This document shows positions 25,224 to 33,852 of a DNA stretch of 64,000 nt, in pieces. Source of the stretch: Flavobacteriales bacterium. GTDB taxonomy: Bacteria > Bacteroidota > Bacteroidia > Flavobacteriales_F > PHOS-HE28. The notes beneath the pieces are model-generated. The model saw nothing but the letters and a program-made list of their open reading frames with translations. It was not told where the DNA came from and searched no databases. The DNA is taken from assembly GCA_016788205.1 (NCBI GenBank), contig JAEUTA010000014.1:112994-176993 (forward strand), read 5' to 3'. Made by a program: the position numbers and the translations under genes. Positions within the stretch are counted from its first letter, which is position 1. Each line of letters starts with the position of its first letter.

Positions 25224-28200
25224 ATGAATCGCAGATCCTCTTTCATCGCGGTACTCCTCGGCGCTGCCCTTTCCTTCAGCAGTGCACAGCCCCGCCAGGC
25301 GGTGGATGCGGGTACACCACCGCCCTTCCTGGACCAGGCCACCCCTTGGGCCGATTCCGTGTTCAGCTCCCTCAGCCTCGACCAGCGTATAGCCCAGTTG
25401 ATGATGGTGGCGGCGTATAGCGACAAGGACGCCAAGCACGAACAAGCCATCGAGGACATGGTGCGCGAACGCAACATCGGCGGCATCATCTTCTTCAAGG
25501 GCGGTCCAGGCAGGCAGGCGAAACTGACCAATCGTTTCCAAGCCGCGGCGAAGACGCCGTTGCTCATCGGCATGGACCTGGAATGGGGCTTGGCCATGCG
25601 GTTGGACAGCACCATCCGTTTTCCACGACAGATGACGTTGGGAGCGCTGAAGAACGACACGCTCATCGAAGAGATGGGGTTGGAGATAGCCCGCGAAATG
25701 AAGCGACTGGGCGTGCACGTGAGCTTCAGCCCGGTGTTGGATGTGAATAACAACCCCGCGAACCCGGTGATCAATGACCGAAGCTTCGGCGAGGACCGCG
25801 AACTGGTAGCCCGAAAAGGCATCGCTTACATGCGTGGTCTGCAAAAGGGTGGGGTGATCGCCACGGCGAAGCACTTTCCCGGGCATGGTGATACGGACAC
25901 GGATTCGCACTTCGGCCTACCGCTGATCGCGCACAGCCGCACACGCCTGGACTCGCTGGAACTCTATCCCTTCCAGCGTATCGTGGAAGAGGGTATCGCA
26001 GCGATGATGGTGGCGCACCTGGAGGTGCCTGCACTGGATAGCACGAAAGGCCAGCCCAGCACCTTGAGCAAGCCCATCGTGGAACAGTTGCTGGAGCGCG
26101 AGCTTGGTTTCCGGGGATTGGTCTTCACCGATGCACTGAACATGAAAGGTGTTGCCAAGGCCGACAAGCCAGGAGAGATCGAACTGCGTGCTTTGCTCGC
26201 GGGCAACGATGTCATGCTCTTCCCCCAGGACCCGGTGAAGGCCATCGAACGCATCAAACAAGCCGTGGACAGTGGCGCGGTGGATCGTGCCATGATCGAT
26301 CACAAGTGCCTGAAGCTGTTGCGCGCCAAGGAATGGGCAGGGCTGCATAACAGGCAATACGTGGACGGGAAGAACCTGTATGCCGATCTCAACAGCACCC
26401 ACGGGAAGCTGCTGCGTCGCAACCTCTACGCCAATGCCATTACCGCGCTCAACGACCATCACAAGGCCATTCCCGTTGGTCGGTTGGATACGTTGAAGAT
26501 CGCCTCACTGGTCATCGGCGACACCATCGGCAATCCGTTCCAGACCAGTTTGCAGCGCTACGCCCCGGTGAAGACCTTCCGCTGTGAGAAGGCGATGAAA
26601 CGCGACAGCTTGGACGCCTTATTGCGCAAACTCGAAGGCTACGACCGGGTGATCGTTTCGGTGCACAGTACCACCTGGCGCGTGAACAAGGACTTCGGCG
26701 TGCCGGAGACAGCAATGGATATCGTGCGGGAGATCGCCGCGCGCAGGCCCACCATCTTCGCGCTCTTCGCCAATCCTTACAAACTGTCGCAGGCTTATGG
26801 CGCGCACCACCTGGCCTCGGTGATGGTCGCCTACGAAGAGACGGAGGAAACGCAGGACCTCATGGCCCAAGCCATCTTCGGGGCCATCGGGACCAGCGGG
26901 CGCTTGCCGATCACCGCTTCCTCGTTCTATAAGCAGGGCGATGGCCGCGAACTGAAGCCTAACGGACGGTTCCCGTATACCATGCCGGAGAGCATCGGCA
27001 TCAGCAGCACCGATCTGCGTGGCATCGACTTGGCGGTGAATGAAGGCTTGAAGGCACAGGCGTATCCAGGTTGCGAGGTGTTCGTAGCCGTGGATGGTCA
27101 GGTGATCTTCAACCAAGCCTATGGCCACACCACCTACGAAAAGAAGCGCAAGGTGCGCACCGATGATATCTACGACCTCGCCTCGGTGACGAAGGTGGCG
27201 AGCACGACGATCGCTTTGATGCACTTGGTGGACGAAGGCAAGTTGGATCTGGACAAGCCTGTCGGGCATTACCTACCGGAGTTGGATGAAATGAGCCCAG
27301 CACACGCGCGCATGGGCTTCCGCGATATCCTCACCCATCAGGCCGGGTTGAAAGCTTTCGTTCCGTTCTACACGAAACTTTTGAAGGACGGCAAGCTGCG
27401 CAGCGATATCGTATCGGACACCGCCACGGAGAAGTTCACCGTGCGCGTGGCGAACAAGCTTTACATCCCGCAGGCCTACAAGGACAGCATGCTCACCTGG
27501 ATGGTGAACACGCCGCTTGGCAAGAAGGGCGAGTACGTCTACAGCGACATGGGGTACTACATGTTGCAGGAAGTGGTGGAACGGCTCAGCGGAATGCCGC
27601 TTGATCGGTATGTGAGCAGCACCTTCTACCAACCGATGGGCGCGGGCACGATGGGCTACAAGCCTTGGGAGCGGTTCCCACTGGATCGCATCGCACCCAC
27701 CGAATACGACCTCACGTTCCGTATGCGGCAGATCCAAGGTGACGTGCACGACCCCGGTGCGGCGATGAAGGGTGGTGTGGCCGGCCACGCGGGTCTATTC
27801 AGCAACGCCAACGACCTGGGCATGGTGATGCAGATGCTCGCCAATGGAGGAACCTATGGTGGCCGTCGCTACCTGAGCGAGGTGGTGGTGAAGGAGTTCA
27901 CCAAATGCCAGTTCTGTTCGCATAGCGGCACGGGTAATCGCCGTGGTCTGGGTTGGGACCGTCCCGTTCGTGGTAAAGGAGGCCCAACGTGCGATTGTGT
28001 GAGCTACACGAGCTTCGGTCACACCGGCTTCACCGGCACCATGGCCTGGGTGGATCCCGAACAGCATGTGGTGTATGTGTTCCTGAGCAACCGCGTGTAC
28101 CCGAACGCCACCACGAACAAGTTGGCCGAGATGGGGATACGTACCAAGATCCAGGAGGTGGTGCATGGCGCCGTTGCTGCGCGTGTGAAGGCCGTGAAGA

Positions 28201-28235
28201 CGAACGGCAAGCCTGCTGAGATGATCGGTCGCTGA
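25224..28235 (+). CDS. Glycoside hydrolase family 3 / serine beta-lactamase-fold fusion protein
   Basis: The 1003-residue secreted protein has a signal peptide (MNRRSSFIAVLLGAALSFSSA). Residues about 35-370 form a GH3 N-terminal domain related to beta-N-acetylhexosaminidase NagZ, with AKHFPGHGDTDTDSHFGLP near residue 214 (the KHFPGHG and D/H catalytic dyad motif). A GH3 C-terminal domain follows to about 570. From about 590 comes a beta-lactamase/class C-like serine hydrolase: SVTK (SxxK) near 653, YSD (for the usual YxN) near 772 and HTG (for KTG) near 932. Such fusions are known in Bacteroidota and may act on muropeptides, the first half removing GlcNAc and the second acting on the peptide. 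It probably works in the periplasm or outer membrane. The substrate is inferred. Confidence 0.92.
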   Translation: MNRRSSFIAVLLGAALSFSSAQPRQAVDAGTPPPFLDQATPWADSVFSSLSLDQRIAQLMMVAAYSDKDAKHEQAIEDMVRERNIGGIIFFKGGPGRQAKLTNRFQAAAKTPLLIGMDLEWGLAMRLDSTIRFPRQMTLGALKNDTLIEEMGLEIAREMKRLGVHVSFSPVLDVNNNPANPVINDRSFGEDRELVARKGIAYMRGLQKGGVIATAKHFPGHGDTDTDSHFGLPLIAHSRTRLDSLELYPFQRIVEEGIAAMMVAHLEVPALDSTKGQPSTLSKPIVEQLLERELGFRGLVFTDALNMKGVAKADKPGEIELRALLAGNDVMLFPQDPVKAIERIKQAVDSGAVDRAMIDHKCLKLLRAKEWAGLHNRQYVDGKNLYADLNSTHGKLLRRNLYANAITALNDHHKAIPVGRLDTLKIASLVIGDTIGNPFQTSLQRYAPVKTFRCEKAMKRDSLDALLRKLEGYDRVIVSVHSTTWRVNKDFGVPETAMDIVREIAARRPTIFALFANPYKLSQAYGAHHLASVMVAYEETEETQDLMAQAIFGAIGTSGRLPITASSFYKQGDGRELKPNGRFPYTMPESIGISSTDLRGIDLAVNEGLKAQAYPGCEVFVAVDGQVIFNQAYGHTTYEKKRKVRTDDIYDLASVTKVASTTIALMHLVDEGKLDLDKPVGHYLPELDEMSPAHARMGFRDILTHQAGLKAFVPFYTKLLKDGKLRSDIVSDTATEKFTVRVANKLYIPQAYKDSMLTWMVNTPLGKKGEYVYSDMGYYMLQEVVERLSGMPLDRYVSSTFYQPMGAGTMGYKPWERFPLDRIAPTEYDLTFRMRQIQGDVHDPGAAMKGGVAGHAGLFSNANDLGMVMQMLANGGTYGGRRYLSEVVVKEFTKCQFCSHSGTGNRRGLGWDRPVRGKGGPTCDCVSYTSFGHTGFTGTMAWVDPEQHVVYVFLSNRVYPNATTNKLAEMGIRTKIQEVVHGAVAARVKAVKTNGKPAEMIGR

Positions 28236-28321
28236 CCGACCATCCACAGCGTTCCCCGTTCATCCGACACTCGGTCGACCCGTTCGTGAATGTCGCACCT
28301 TCACAGGCGATACTACCGGCC

Positions 28322-28822
28322 ATGCATGCAACTCATTCCCGTCGTTTCCACCGGACGGACAAACGGACTTGGAGCCTGTTGGATGATAACGGGACCGTGC
28401 TCGGTTCGCTCGTCAAACCGAAGTGGTTCTCCTCCAAGCGTGAACTTGTGGTTGGCGGCGGCTTGTACGAGGTGAAGTCTTTGAAACGATGGAGCAGCGA
28501 TCAAGCGGTCTTCTTCGGCGGCTTTCCAGTCTTGACCGCCGATATGGCCTTTGACCGGATCAGGATCGCTTATCCGGGAAAAGGTGATCAGGCTTACATC
28601 GTTCGGCGTAAGAATCTGTTCAGCAAAGAGTACCATGTACTGGACTTGCATGGTGTGGTACAGGCCAGTTTGCGAACGCGAATGAACTGGAGTGACTTCG
28701 AACGCGAACCGGAACTGCTTACCGCACAGGGGGAGGCCATGGATCCCATGCTGCTTCTTTTCGTGGTCCATGTGATCGCTGTGCAGTACCAGAACACCAT
28801 GGGGGTCGCTGCTGGAGCGTGA
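28322..28822 (+). CDS. Uncharacterised protein, possible Tubby/LURP-one-like fold
   Basis: The 166-residue product lacks a signal peptide. The pattern is a run of short beta strands with basic residues (KTRTWSLLDDNGTVLGSLVK-like start, GLYEVKSLKRWSSDQAVFFG, YIVRRKNLFSKEYHVLDLHG), then a hydrophobic C-terminal helix (DPMLLLFVVHVIAVQYQN). The barrel followed by a buried helix recalls the Tubby/LURP-one/scramblase superfamily, but I base this on general pattern only. The frame starts upstream at 28286; the ATG at 28322 gives a cleaner N-terminus (MHATHSRRFHRTDK). It ends against the convergent tspO gene with no gap. Confidence 0.7.
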   Translation: MHATHSRRFHRTDKRTWSLLDDNGTVLGSLVKPKWFSSKRELVVGGGLYEVKSLKRWSSDQAVFFGGFPVLTADMAFDRIRIAYPGKGDQAYIVRRKNLFSKEYHVLDLHGVVQASLRTRMNWSDFEREPELLTAQGEAMDPMLLLFVVHVIAVQYQNTMGVAAGA

Positions 28823-29302
28823 TCAGTTCAGTATCACGATGGATGCGTTCAATACGGTGGCGAAGCTTACCCAGGCCAGGTAGGGATAGAGCAACAGGCC
28901 CGACCGTGCGTTCATCTTCTTGAACGCGCCGATACAGAGTACGATGGCGATGAGCAGCATTACGATATTGACCAAGGCTCCGACCGGGGACCGCAGGCCG
29001 AAGAACACCAATGACCACGTGGCGTTAAGTCCGAGTTGGATCAGGTAGAGGACGAGCGCCCGGCGCAGGTCAGTAGGATCGTGGCGACTATTCCACACCA
29101 TGGCCGCAGCCACGCCCATCAATACGTAGAGCAAGGTCCACACTGGCCCGAAGATCCAATTGGGCGGGTTGAAAGAGGGTTTCTGAATGGAGGCGTACCA
29201 GGTATCTATGGAACCGGCCGTGGCAAGCCCGCTAAGGCTACCCACGGCCAGTGTCCCAATGATGCAGATGATGTACTTCAGCGCGGGTGATGGTGGTCTC
29301 AT
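28823..29302 (-). CDS. tspO: TspO/MBR family tryptophan-rich sensory protein
   Basis: This is a five-helix membrane protein of 159 residues. Family features are seen in order: SGLATAGSIDTWYASIQKPS, then FNPPNWIFGPVWTLLYVLMG (the conserved PPxWxFxxVW motif), GLNATWSLVFFGLRSP and a final FATVLNASIVILN. TspO proteins bind porphyrins and related ligands and act in stress or tetrapyrrole metabolism. The upstream in-frame ATG at 29344 would put an unlikely n-region before the first helix, so I chose 29302 (MRPPSPALKYIICIIG). Confidence 0.93.
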   Translation of the reverse strand: MRPPSPALKYIICIIGTLAVGSLSGLATAGSIDTWYASIQKPSFNPPNWIFGPVWTLLYVLMGVAAAMVWNSRHDPTDLRRALVLYLIQLGLNATWSLVFFGLRSPVGALVNIVMLLIAIVLCIGAFKKMNARSGLLLYPYLAWVSFATVLNASIVILN

Positions 29303-29351
29303 GCTGTCTCCTGTGAACAACACACATGCCACGCGTATGTTCAAGGAGCGC

Positions 29352-30338
29352 TTAGAGGCTCAACTCCTTCACCTCACCATCCTTCGTGATCAACATGTAC
29401 TTGATGATGTCCTTCACTTCCTTCTTGCCTTCCTTGTCCTGGAACGCTTCAGGTAGCTGGCAATACATGGTCAGGTTGTAGGTGTATTGTACGGGCGGCT
29501 CCGTGATCTCGGCGTGCAACACGATGTCGAATTGCCCGTAAGGGACCTTGTTGTAGAACAGTGTGTTGCTCTTCTTCACATCATTCACCACTTGCCCTTT
29601 GCGGCGGCTGTTGAGGCTGCTTTGCGACCGTGATTGATAGGTGGTATACCGATCAAGGGGGAAATATGCCCCGTTCTTTTCCGCGGCCGTTCGGTGGCTC
29701 TCCTTGACCTTAAGACCCAGCTTATCGAAGTTGTCCAGTTTCTGTTGAAGCAGTTTCGTCGCGAAGAGGCGCAAGGTGTCGTAGCAGGCGCTTTGTTGTT
29801 CCACGAAAAAGTCCACTTTCACCAGGTCGTAGATCTCCTCCTTGGCGGCAGCGGTCACGAGTTTGTCCAGGATGCGTGCATCGCGGAACTTGACATGGAT
29901 GTTCTTCTGGATCTCGAAGCCAGCGGGTACTTCCTGGTAGGTGGTGCTGAAGAGCTTCTTCGTGGTCTCGATCTCGTAGACAGGAACGAACGAGAGCATA
30001 TCCGAGAAGACATCGGCTTCTTTAACGCCGTCCTTCTTCACCCGTCCGGTGAAGCCATCGATACGTGCGTTCATCAAGCTATCGGCTTCTTCTGCGGATT
30101 GCCCGAGTTGCGAGAGATGGAAGATCGCCAGGTAGCTGTCCGCCTTCATGTTCATCATGGCGTTCACTTCAAGCACGAGCAGATTCCCTTGGACGGAGGC
30201 TTTCACGGGTTGTTCGGCCTGTTGGAAGAAGATGCGGCTGTTCTGCTCGTACATCAGATTGCCCATGGCTTGTGGGCGTGCGGTCAAAGCGAGGCAGAGT
30301 GATGCGGCCATCGCGAAAAGACGAGTAATGGAATGCAT
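29352..30338 (-). CDS. Secreted protein, SIMPL/DUF541-like
   Basis: The 328-residue product has a signal peptide (MHSITRLFAMAASLCLALTARPQA). The following region alternates strands and helices: NLLVLEVNAMMNMKADSYLA (about 35-55), NARIDGFTGRVKKDGVKEAD (about 85-105), FEIQKNIHVKFRDARILDKL (about 135-155) and EEIYDLVKVDFFVEQ. This resembles SIMPL (DUF541) proteins of the envelope, with the usual pairing of a strand, a helix holding the index residue and a VxV strand. The C-terminal third is charged and ends KEVKDIIKYMLITKDGEVKE. The true start is the ATG at 30338, since the codons before it break the signal peptide. It follows the NTF2-like gene by 57 nt. Confidence 0.65.
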   Translation of the reverse strand: MHSITRLFAMAASLCLALTARPQAMGNLMYEQNSRIFFQQAEQPVKASVQGNLLVLEVNAMMNMKADSYLAIFHLSQLGQSAEEADSLMNARIDGFTGRVKKDGVKEADVFSDMLSFVPVYEIETTKKLFSTTYQEVPAGFEIQKNIHVKFRDARILDKLVTAAAKEEIYDLVKVDFFVEQQSACYDTLRLFATKLLQQKLDNFDKLGLKVKESHRTAAEKNGAYFPLDRYTTYQSRSQSSLNSRRKGQVVNDVKKSNTLFYNKVPYGQFDIVLHAEITEPPVQYTYNLTMYCQLPEAFQDKEGKKEVKDIIKYMLITKDGEVKELSL

Positions 30339-30395
30339 GAAGAGCTTTTTGGCAAGCGGTACACGCGCCAGCACCGCAGGTTCAATGCACCTGAA

Positions 30396-30755
30396 CTATC
30401 CGTGGTAAACGCGCGAAGCCACGATCATGCCATCGCGGATCTCCAACACCTCACCAACGCGCAGATCCTCTTCGCCTTGCACATGCCGCATGTATTCCAT
30501 GAAGACCTGTTCCTCATCAGCGGTCAGCTTCACCACCTCGTAGTTCAGCGTGGGCAGGCGATCGAAGGCATGCTTCCACCACGCCCGCAACGCGTCTTTG
30601 CCTATGATCAAGCCGTTGGTCTCCGGCTGACGCACTTTAAGTTTCGGACTGAAATGCTGGGCGTCACTCGCGTACAGCGAGAGCAGCGCTTCCAGGTCGT
30701 GGGCATTGAAGGCCTCGAACCAAAGCCGGGCCATTTCCTTGTTGGTCGCGCTCAT
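30396..30755 (-). CDS. NTF2-like (SnoaL-type) small protein
   Basis: The 119-residue protein has a SnoaL/NTF2-like cone fold pattern: MSATNKEMARLWFEAFNAHD (helix with the conserved WFEAFNAHD phrase), LEALLSLYASDAQHFS, then alternating strands (LNYEVVKLTADEEQVFMEYM, then LEIRDGMIVASRVYHG at the end). Such proteins are ligand-binding or catalytic in many pathways, so a specific role cannot be assigned. It overlaps the 3' end of the methyltransferase gene by 4 nt (the tga and atg share bases), so it is probably translated in the same operon. Confidence 0.85.
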   Translation of the reverse strand: MSATNKEMARLWFEAFNAHDLEALLSLYASDAQHFSPKLKVRQPETNGLIIGKDALRAWWKHAFDRLPTLNYEVVKLTADEEQVFMEYMRHVQGEEDLRVGEVLEIRDGMIVASRVYHG

Positions 30756-31942
30756 GCGGACGATGTTGGTCGCGGTGTGAGTCTACGCGAACCCTCGTAA
30801 AGGTCATACTTCATGAACCGGCAATCCAGCGAGCCATTGAAGAGTTGGATCCGCGGTTTCGGGGTGAGTTTGATGTACTTGGCCGCTTCCAGGTTGGAGG
30901 TGATCACCCACGCCTGCCAGCCGGCCCAACGCTTTTTCAGGGTATCGCCGATCATTTTGTAGAACGCGTTGATCTCCTCCTCGTGCGCATCGGCTTCCAG
31001 GCCACGATGGTCCATGCGCTCGCCGTATGGTGGGTTGATGATCAGGATGCCCTTACGTTCCGGTGGCTCCAATTCTTCGAAAGGAACATGACGGACCTGC
31101 ACCGTGTCCTCCAGTTGGGCGCTCTGCACATTGGCACGCGCCATTTCCGCTACGCGATGTGACCGTTCACCAGCGATGATCTCCGGCCGCTCTTCGCTGA
31201 TGCGTTTGAGCAGGGAGTCATGGATCGTGCCGTACAGATCGGCATCGTAGTCGTTCCACTTCTGGAAACCGAAGCCTTTGCGGAAGAGGCCCGGCGGTAT
31301 GTTGCAAGCGAGCAGGCCGGCTTCAATGGCGATGGTACCGGAGCCGCACATGGGGTCCACCAAGGGATGGATCTTCTGCCAACCGGTGAGCTGCACCATG
31401 CCCGCTGCAAGCACCTCGTTGATGGGCGCGAGGTCCGTGTCCTGTCGGTAACCGCGTTCGTGCAACGATGTCCCGCTGCTGTCCAGGGACACGTGGCATT
31501 GGTCGTCGATGATGTGTAGATGGATCCGTAATGTCGGGTCTTCCAGATCAACGGAAGGCCGTTCCTTGAAACGCTCCCGGAAACGATCAACGATGGCGTC
31601 CTTGGCCTTCTGCGCCGCGAATTGCGAATGGTCCAGGTACGGTGTATTCAGTGTACAACGCACGGCCAGCGTGTCCTGTGTTGTCATGAACTCTTCCCAC
31701 GGTATGCGCCCGATGCCGCGGTACAGTTCTTCAGCTGAACGCATATCGAAGGTCTCCAACGGCACCAGCACTCGAATGGCGGTGCGCAGGCAGAGGTTGG
31801 CCTTGTAGAGGAAACCGAGGTCACCCGAGAAGCTGACCGCTCGGTTGTGGCGCTGGATGTCCCGTGCCCCAAGCTTCAACAACTCCAACCGAAGAACTTC
31901 TTCCAACCCGAAGAGGGTCTGGGCGAGCATGCGGAAGTTGGA
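30752..31942 (-). CDS. THUMP-domain class I RNA methyltransferase (RlmL/YpsC-like)
   Basis: The 396-residue cytoplasmic protein has an N-terminal THUMP domain (about residues 1-160, with CTLNTPYLDHSQFAAQKAKD) and a Rossmann-type methyltransferase domain. The latter shows PLVDPMCGSGTIAIEAGLLA (SAM-binding motif I, about residue 195) and ILIINPPYGERMD (motif IV NPPY, about 300). These are N2-guanine methyltransferases of 23S rRNA (RlmL-N part or RlmK-like) or close relatives. The length equals the N-terminal half of the fused proteobacterial RlmKL. An alternative ATG at 31951 adds three residues. It overlaps the NTF2-like gene by 4 nt. Confidence 0.9.
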   Translation of the reverse strand, partial: SNFRMLAQTLFGLEEVLRLELLKLGARDIQRHNRAVSFSGDLGFLYKANLCLRTAIRVLVPLETFDMRSAEELYRGIGRIPWEEFMTTQDTLAVRCTLNTPYLDHSQFAAQKAKDAIVDRFRERFKERPSVDLEDPTLRIHLHIIDDQCHVSLDSSGTSLHERGYRQDTDLAPINEVLAAGMVQLTGWQKIHPLVDPMCGSGTIAIEAGLLACNIPPGLFRKGFGFQKWNDYDADLYGTIHDSLLKRISEERPEIIAGERSHRVAEMARANVQSAQLEDTVQVRHVPFEELEPPERKGILIINPPYGERMDHRGLEADAHEEEINAFYKMIGDTLKKRWAGWQAWVITSNLEAAKYIKLTPKPRIQLFNGSLDCRFMKYDLYEGSRRLTPRPTSSA

Positions 31943-32047
31943 CATGGGCACGTGTCAAGTAGCGAACGTCAAATAACAAGCTTCGACGCGCGGAAGAGGA
32001 TGCACGTGCGTTCTTCGAGTTCCATTCACGTGATACTCGTGACCGGT

Positions 32048-32674
32048 TCAGTCTTTCTTCTTGAAAGCTCCGTTCTGCCAGGCTTGAACGAATTGGGCCC
32101 AGGCGATGGGGTTGAAGAGATTGATCACCGGAGTGCCACCTGAGTAGTAGAGCTTCGTCTGGTCCTGCGCCATGGCGTACTGGAAGCTCTGATAGGCATC
32201 CGGGGGCAGGTTCTCCATGCGCTGCATCATTTCTGCTGGAGAGAGGTTGCGCATCGCCAGTTGATGGTCATCCGCCGGAAGCCGGAGCGCCAGGAACGCG
32301 TCGCGGAATTGCTCCCGCGAAGGCCAGGGATAGACCGTGAACTCGCGAAGCGCCACCGTGTCCCTGTTCAGCACGTGGATCATCGAATATTTGTTCTCGT
32401 TCAAACTATCGGGGATCACATACTGGTCGCGCTGGAAACCGACCGCACTGAACAGGATGGTGTCGCCTTCCTGCGCCACGAAGCTGAAGTAGCCATAAAC
32501 ATCGCTCATGGTGCCACGGTAGGAGTGCTTCACCAGAATGTGGGTGAAGGGCACTGGCATCAGGCTATCCGTGACCACCACGCCACTGAACTGGACCAGG
32601 TTCGGTTTGCTGCCGGGCTGGGCGAAGACGCCACTTGCCATCAAGAACAGGGACAAGAGTATCACATTACGCAT
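32048..32674 (-). CDS. Secreted protein with carboxypeptidase-regulatory-like domain
   Basis: The 208-residue product starts with a signal peptide (MRNVILLSLFLMASGVFAQ), then a CarboxypepD_reg-like beta-sandwich, about residues 25-110 (FSGVVVTDSLMPVPFTHILV, TMSDVYGYFSFVAQEGDTIL, FSAVGFQRDQYVIPDS), as seen at the N-terminus of SusC-like proteins and other envelope proteins of Bacteroidota. The C-terminal about 100 residues are helical and charged, with LRLPADDHQLAMRNLSPAEM, and end in a lysine-rich tail. It has no plug or barrel, so it is not SusC. A TAACTTTG promoter element lies 5 nt before its ATG, so a leaderless message is likely. Confidence 0.8.
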   Translation of the reverse strand: MRNVILLSLFLMASGVFAQPGSKPNLVQFSGVVVTDSLMPVPFTHILVKHSYRGTMSDVYGYFSFVAQEGDTILFSAVGFQRDQYVIPDSLNENKYSMIHVLNRDTVALREFTVYPWPSREQFRDAFLALRLPADDHQLAMRNLSPAEMMQRMENLPPDAYQSFQYAMAQDQTKLYYSGGTPVINLFNPIAWAQFVQAWQNGAFKKKD

Positions 32675-32679
32675 CGCAC

Positions 32680-32687
32680 CAAAGTTA
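32680..32687 (-). promoter_or_regulatory. -7 promoter element 5 nt before the regulatory-domain gene
   Basis: TAACTTTG, exact match to TAnnTTTG, then GTGCG and the ATG at 32674. With transcription starting a few bases past the element, the message would start at or next to the ATG. It shares a 110-nt divergent region with the promoter at 32744-32774. Confidence 0.55.
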
Positions 32688-32743
32688 GCGGACAGGTCGC
32701 GGCTGCCCGGGATCTAACATTTCTTCGATCCCCTCCCAGGGCG

Positions 32744-32774
32744 TTGACCGGCTGCCGCCTGCCGGATAGCTTTG
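32744..32774 (+). promoter_or_regulatory. Bacteroidota-type promoter: TTG, 20-nt spacer, TAGCTTTG
   Basis: TTG at 32744-32746 and TAGCTTTG at 32767-32774 are separated by 20 nt, the usual -33/-7 arrangement of Bacteroidota sigma factor promoters. The -7 element ends 10 nt before the ATG at 32785 and 16 nt before the ATG at 32791. Confidence 0.6.
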
Positions 32775-32784
32775 CCAGGAACCT

Positions 32785-33852
32785 ATGCACATGCGCACAC
32801 CCATACTCTCCCTTTCCTTGGTCGTTTCCACAGCGCTTGCCGCCCAGATCACCATTTCGGAGGCGGATATGCCCAACGCTGGTGATACCCTGCGCTACCG
32901 CTCGGCGAACCCCGCAGGCCTGTCGCTGGACATGACCGGCGCTGACGTGGTATGGGACTACAGTATGCTTCAACCACAGGCGGAGGCGGCCGATACGGCA
33001 GTGGGCGTAGGCGAAACCCCATTCCTGTATCAGTTGTTCTTCAATAACCCGTTCCTTTTCCCGCAACATCGAGCGGACTATGGTATGGTGGGTGCCGAAT
33101 TCGATTTTCAAGTGTTGTCGTTAACAGATGTCTACGACTACTACCGTGCCGATGAAGAGGGGTTCTTCAATGTCGGTTTCGGTGCCAACGTGAACGGATT
33201 GCCCACCAGTGTGCGCCGCGAGCCGGTGGACCGTATCCATAGCTTCCCCATGGAATTCGGGAACACAAATTCTTCGAACAGTTCGTTCAATGTGAGCGTG
33301 CCTACGCTGTTGTACTTCGGGCAGGACCAGGTGAGGGACAACGAGGTGGACGGTTGGGGTACTTTGTATCTTCCTGCGGATACGTTCGAAGTACTGCGCG
33401 TGAAAAGCACGTTGCAGCGCACCGATACCATTTTCGTTGACCAGCTTGGCTTCGGTTTCCGCCTACCTGAACCGGAGACCGTCGAGTACAAATGGCTCGC
33501 GGCCGGCATGGGCAAACCCGTTCTTGAGGTGATCACCACCGGTGGCATCCCGATCAGCGTGGAGTTCTTCTACGAGCCTGAGGATATCACCACAACGGCC
33601 ATTTCCCTGCAACGGCGGGCGCTCACCGCTTACCCGAATCCCGTGGCAGCGGAACTCTTCGTGCCCATACCAGCGGATGTGAACGGCCGATTGACGGTGC
33701 GTGATGTTTCCGGGCGAGCGCTCAGGACGTTCAACGTTCAAGCGGGAACGCAGCAGCGCTTGGATCTGCGGGAACTGGCCAACGGTACCTACACGATCGC
33801 TTTGCAGGGTGAACGTGCCGTGCTGAACACCACGGTGGTGGTGCAGCACTAA
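32785..33852 (+). CDS. T9SS type A cargo protein
   Basis: The 355-residue secreted protein has a signal peptide (MRTPILSLSLVVSTALAAQ, from the second ATG at 32791) and a mature region rich in Asp, Asn and aromatic residues (ADMPNAGDTLRYRSANPAG; TVEYKWLAAGMGKPVLEVIT). It ends with a C-terminal type A sorting domain from about residue 280 (TAYPNPVAAELFVPIPADVN, VSGRALRTFNVQ, ANGTYTIALQGERAVLNTTV). Cargo of this type passes the outer membrane by T9SS and is anchored or released after sorting-domain removal. The mature domain matches no enzyme I know. Its promoter is unusually clear. It overlaps the convergent IrrE-like gene by 4 nt. Confidence 0.87.
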   Translation: MHMRTPILSLSLVVSTALAAQITISEADMPNAGDTLRYRSANPAGLSLDMTGADVVWDYSMLQPQAEAADTAVGVGETPFLYQLFFNNPFLFPQHRADYGMVGAEFDFQVLSLTDVYDYYRADEEGFFNVGFGANVNGLPTSVRREPVDRIHSFPMEFGNTNSSNSSFNVSVPTLLYFGQDQVRDNEVDGWGTLYLPADTFEVLRVKSTLQRTDTIFVDQLGFGFRLPEPETVEYKWLAAGMGKPVLEVITTGGIPISVEFFYEPEDITTTAISLQRRALTAYPNPVAAELFVPIPADVNGRLTVRDVSGRALRTFNVQAGTQQRLDLRELANGTYTIALQGERAVLNTTVVVQH

